From: Anaerolineales bacterium
Lineage (GTDB): Bacteria; Chloroflexota; Anaerolineae; Anaerolineales; Villigracilaceae
Assembly: GCA_030834895.1 (NCBI GenBank)
Contig: JAUQXA010000054.1
Coordinates: 18,006 to 82,005 of the forward strand
Direction of reading: 5' to 3'
DNA length: 64,000 bases
Shown: piece after piece, positions 62,544 to 64,000 of the stretch
Layout: the number at the start of each line of letters is the position of its first letter
Position numbering within the stretch: position 1 is the first letter of the stretch
Notes under the pieces: generated by a model
Database searches by the model: none
The model's input: only the letters and a program-made list of their open reading frames with translations
Told to the model about the DNA's origin: nothing
Program-made: the position numbers and the translations under genes

Positions 62544-64000
62544 ATCCAACCGAAGCCTGGCAATCTGTGCTGGGTCAACTCCAGATGGAAATGCCGCGCG
62601 CCTCATTCGATACCTGGGTACGGGATACCGAAGTGTTGTCCCTTGACGAGGGTGTCATGATCATTGCGGCGCGTAACGCGTATGCGCGTGACTGGCTGGA
62701 GTCGCGCCTGGCAAGCACGGTTCAAAGACTATTGATCGGTATTTTGAATCAAACCGTGACTGTTCAATTTGTAATTGGAGATTCTCCCAAGGAAGAAACA
62801 GAAGTCGAAGAACAAAATGATGAGCAGGAACTCACGATTGAACCGGTGCAATGGCTGGACTACGACAGGATCGTCCAGCCGCATAAACAGGTTGTCGTGA
62901 AAGGCTACCTGCGCAGGCTTGGGATGGAGATCGGTCCAAAAGCGATCTGGTTGTATATCGGATTTCATCAGGCAGCCTGGATGGTGCAGAGCCCAAATTC
63001 AGAAGCGGGCAAGGCGTTGTACAGCCGGGTGGTCCTGCGTTTCAGCGCCTTGAGCAACGGGGCCTTCTGGCGATTGCTCAAACACAAAACGATTCAAGGA
63101 GATCTTGCCGGCCTGGTGCAGCGCGTTGACGATCCTGATGTTCGCCGCTTTCGACGGGGCCGGGATGGCCGGCCACATCGCGCCCCGATCCGTTATCAGG
63201 TTTTTATGACACCAAGATTGACCCGCGCAGATGCGGCAGCGGTGTATTCCAGATTGAAAAGTTTGCTGGATCAGGGCACGTCGATGTTGAATGCCTTGCA
63301 GGAGTTGCTGGCTGTGGAGGATGTCATGGAGTTACTTAGTCCCATAGAGTCAGCGAAAACAAATATCCACTTCAATACGGTCATGGATATGGCGCGCCTG
63401 GAGTCGGGTGAATCATTACATCCGGAAGCGAATCATCTGGCGCAGGAATTGCATCGCAGGATCATCAATGCGCTGGGTGACATTCACATCACGCATTATT
63501 TCATCACGGAAACGATCAAACGATACAACCTCACGCCCGCGCAGGCCTGGCTGGTGACCGTCTCGCGCGACATGGCTTACCTGAACTCACACACCGGCGA
63601 ACGGCGCGAAGCGGTGACCTTCAAGGAAGGCTATCAGGAGATGGCGGCTCTGGTTGGTTCCAACCGCTACAAAACCGTGCAAGCCTGGTTCAACCTGCAC
63701 TGGACTTCGCAGCAGCGCGGCGGCGACATGACACGATTTCTGGTCGAACTGGAAACCTCCGAATCAAACACCTACCCTGACCTGCGTGTGGACAGCATGC
63801 CGCGCACCTATCGCGTGCTCTTGGATGAACCGCTGGACGCAAATGGGAGTCATAAGGCAGACGCGAATGGGAGTATTAGGCTGGACGCAGATGGGAGTAA
63901 TAGCCAGACGCAAATGGGGGCATTAGTGGACGCAAATGGGAGCAATATGGTGGACGCAAATGGGACTGTTTTAAACTCTTTTAAACACCCCTTAAACACT
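62540..64000 (+). CDS. Replication initiation protein with DnaA N-terminal domain (partial)
   Basis: About 487 codons, open at the right edge. Residues 1-about 80 are DnaA domain I-like: AWQSVLGQLQMEMPRASFDTW, then AYARDWLESRLASTVQRLLI and VTVQFVIGD. That module recruits the replicative helicase in DnaA. The rest (WLYIGFHQAAWMV, ITHYFITETIKRYNLTPAQAW, FKEGYQEMAALVGSNRYKTVQ) is unlike DnaA AAA+ and resembles plasmid or phage replisome organisers. The 3' end encodes the iteron-like repeats. Start ATG overlaps the previous reading frame. Confidence 0.82.
   Translation, partial: MNPTEAWQSVLGQLQMEMPRASFDTWVRDTEVLSLDEGVMIIAARNAYARDWLESRLASTVQRLLIGILNQTVTVQFVIGDSPKEETEVEEQNDEQELTIEPVQWLDYDRIVQPHKQVVVKGYLRRLGMEIGPKAIWLYIGFHQAAWMVQSPNSEAGKALYSRVVLRFSALSNGAFWRLLKHKTIQGDLAGLVQRVDDPDVRRFRRGRDGRPHRAPIRYQVFMTPRLTRADAAAVYSRLKSLLDQGTSMLNALQELLAVEDVMELLSPIESAKTNIHFNTVMDMARLESGESLHPEANHLAQELHRRIINALGDIHITHYFITETIKRYNLTPAQAWLVTVSRDMAYLNSHTGERREAVTFKEGYQEMAALVGSNRYKTVQAWFNLHWTSQQRGGDMTRFLVELETSESNTYPDLRVDSMPRTYRVLLDEPLDANGSHKADANGSIRLDADGSNSQTQMGALVDANGSNMVDANGTVLNSFKHPLNT
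63836..63993. other. Iteron-like repeats and AT-rich repeats inside rep (candidate origin)
   Basis: Six GACGCAAATGGGAG-type repeats begin at 63836, 63860, 63884, 63907, 63929 and 63953 (spacings 24, 24, 23, 22, 24). They are followed by three TTTAAAC/TTAAAC AT-rich repeats (about 63968-63998). Because the fourth unit is out of phase with the others in the reading frame, the DNA sequence and not the peptide is conserved, as expected of protein-binding iterons. Confidence 0.75.

Larger units (their letters stand above)
56478..64000. mobile_element. Integrative element with serine recombinase, ParA and Rep (left part)
   Basis: Begins at the yyaL junction and continues past the right edge. Contents in order: large serine recombinase, small gene, HTH gene, AT-hook membrane protein, small RHH genes, ParA, ParA-partner candidate, DnaA-N-domain replication protein with iterons. 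This mixture is typical of integrative conjugative or plasmid-like elements, but no conjugation gene is in view, so mobility class is open. Confidence 0.85.

Noticed and set aside
63836..63976. Iteron-like repeats considered as a CRISPR array or as protein repeat
   Set aside because: Spacing of 22-24 nt leaves almost no spacer, and the frame shift of one unit argues against a protein-level repeat.
1..64000. tRNA or rRNA genes
   Set aside because: No tRNA cloverleaf with a TPsiC-type GGTTCGA sequence and no rRNA-like block was seen by eye; a covariance search could still find one.

Overview
The window looks like a chromosomal contig of a Chloroflexota bacterium, most likely class Anaerolineae. 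This rests on overall style, not on a marker search: Thr-Pro-Thr surface linkers, a TadE/TadG-rich secretion locus, a T-box-controlled type 2 isoleucyl-tRNA synthetase, MoCo/xanthine dehydrogenase genes and abundant short palindromic repeats. No rRNA or tRNA gene was seen. Coding density is high and most genes have clear Shine-Dalgarno sites, though a few promoters sit so close to the start codon that the mRNA would be almost leaderless.

Layout. 0-8.3 kb: a C-S lyase fragment running off the left edge, a secreted protein, a single-polypeptide restriction-modification enzyme riddled with in-frame repeats, a membrane protein, a sulfotransferase, a NUDIX hydrolase and class II aldolase. 8.5-20.2 kb: a molybdenum hydroxylase (xanthine dehydrogenase type) locus with a fused FAD/2Fe-2S subunit, a molybdopterin subunit and the accessory genes yqeB, a yqeC-mocA fusion and a second mocA-like gene, interspersed with an alpha/beta hydrolase, DinB, two DUF1361 membrane paralogues and a response regulator. 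20.3-31.1 kb: lipid genes (lipid kinase, PlsC-like, phosphatidylcholine-synthase-like) and translation/secretion genes (T-box-ileS, S1 protein, prfB with its programmed frameshift, ftsY, thioredoxin). 31.1-42.2 kb: an envelope block with two paralogous lipoproteins, murA (Cys to Asp active-site form), a prepilin peptidase and six TadE/TadG-like proteins, but no Tad ATPase or secretin. 42.7-55.6 kb: housekeeping (glmS, KAS III, dCMP deaminase, murI, C26 hydrolase, rplS, fabF, moaE/moaD/cupin/moaC, scpA, vanZ, pabB).

From about 56.48 kb to the right edge lies an integrative mobile element. It interrupts a yyaL/DUF255 gene at its conserved HFEK motif. Next to the junction is a large serine recombinase, followed by a small HTH (excisionase-like) gene, a strong palindromic operator/promoter, an AT-hook membrane protein, small RHH-type genes, ParA, a duplicated ParA-partner candidate and a replication protein with a DnaA N-terminal domain. 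Six iteron-like repeats lie inside the end of the rep gene and are followed by TTTAAAC-type AT-rich repeats, giving the look of a lambda-O-style origin embedded in its initiator gene. The element therefore appears to combine integration with plasmid-like replication and partition. The other end is outside the window.

The most unusual signals are the in-frame palindromic repeat insertions in the restriction-modification gene and in pabB, the iterons inside rep, and the recombinase whose 3' end crosses its own attachment junction.
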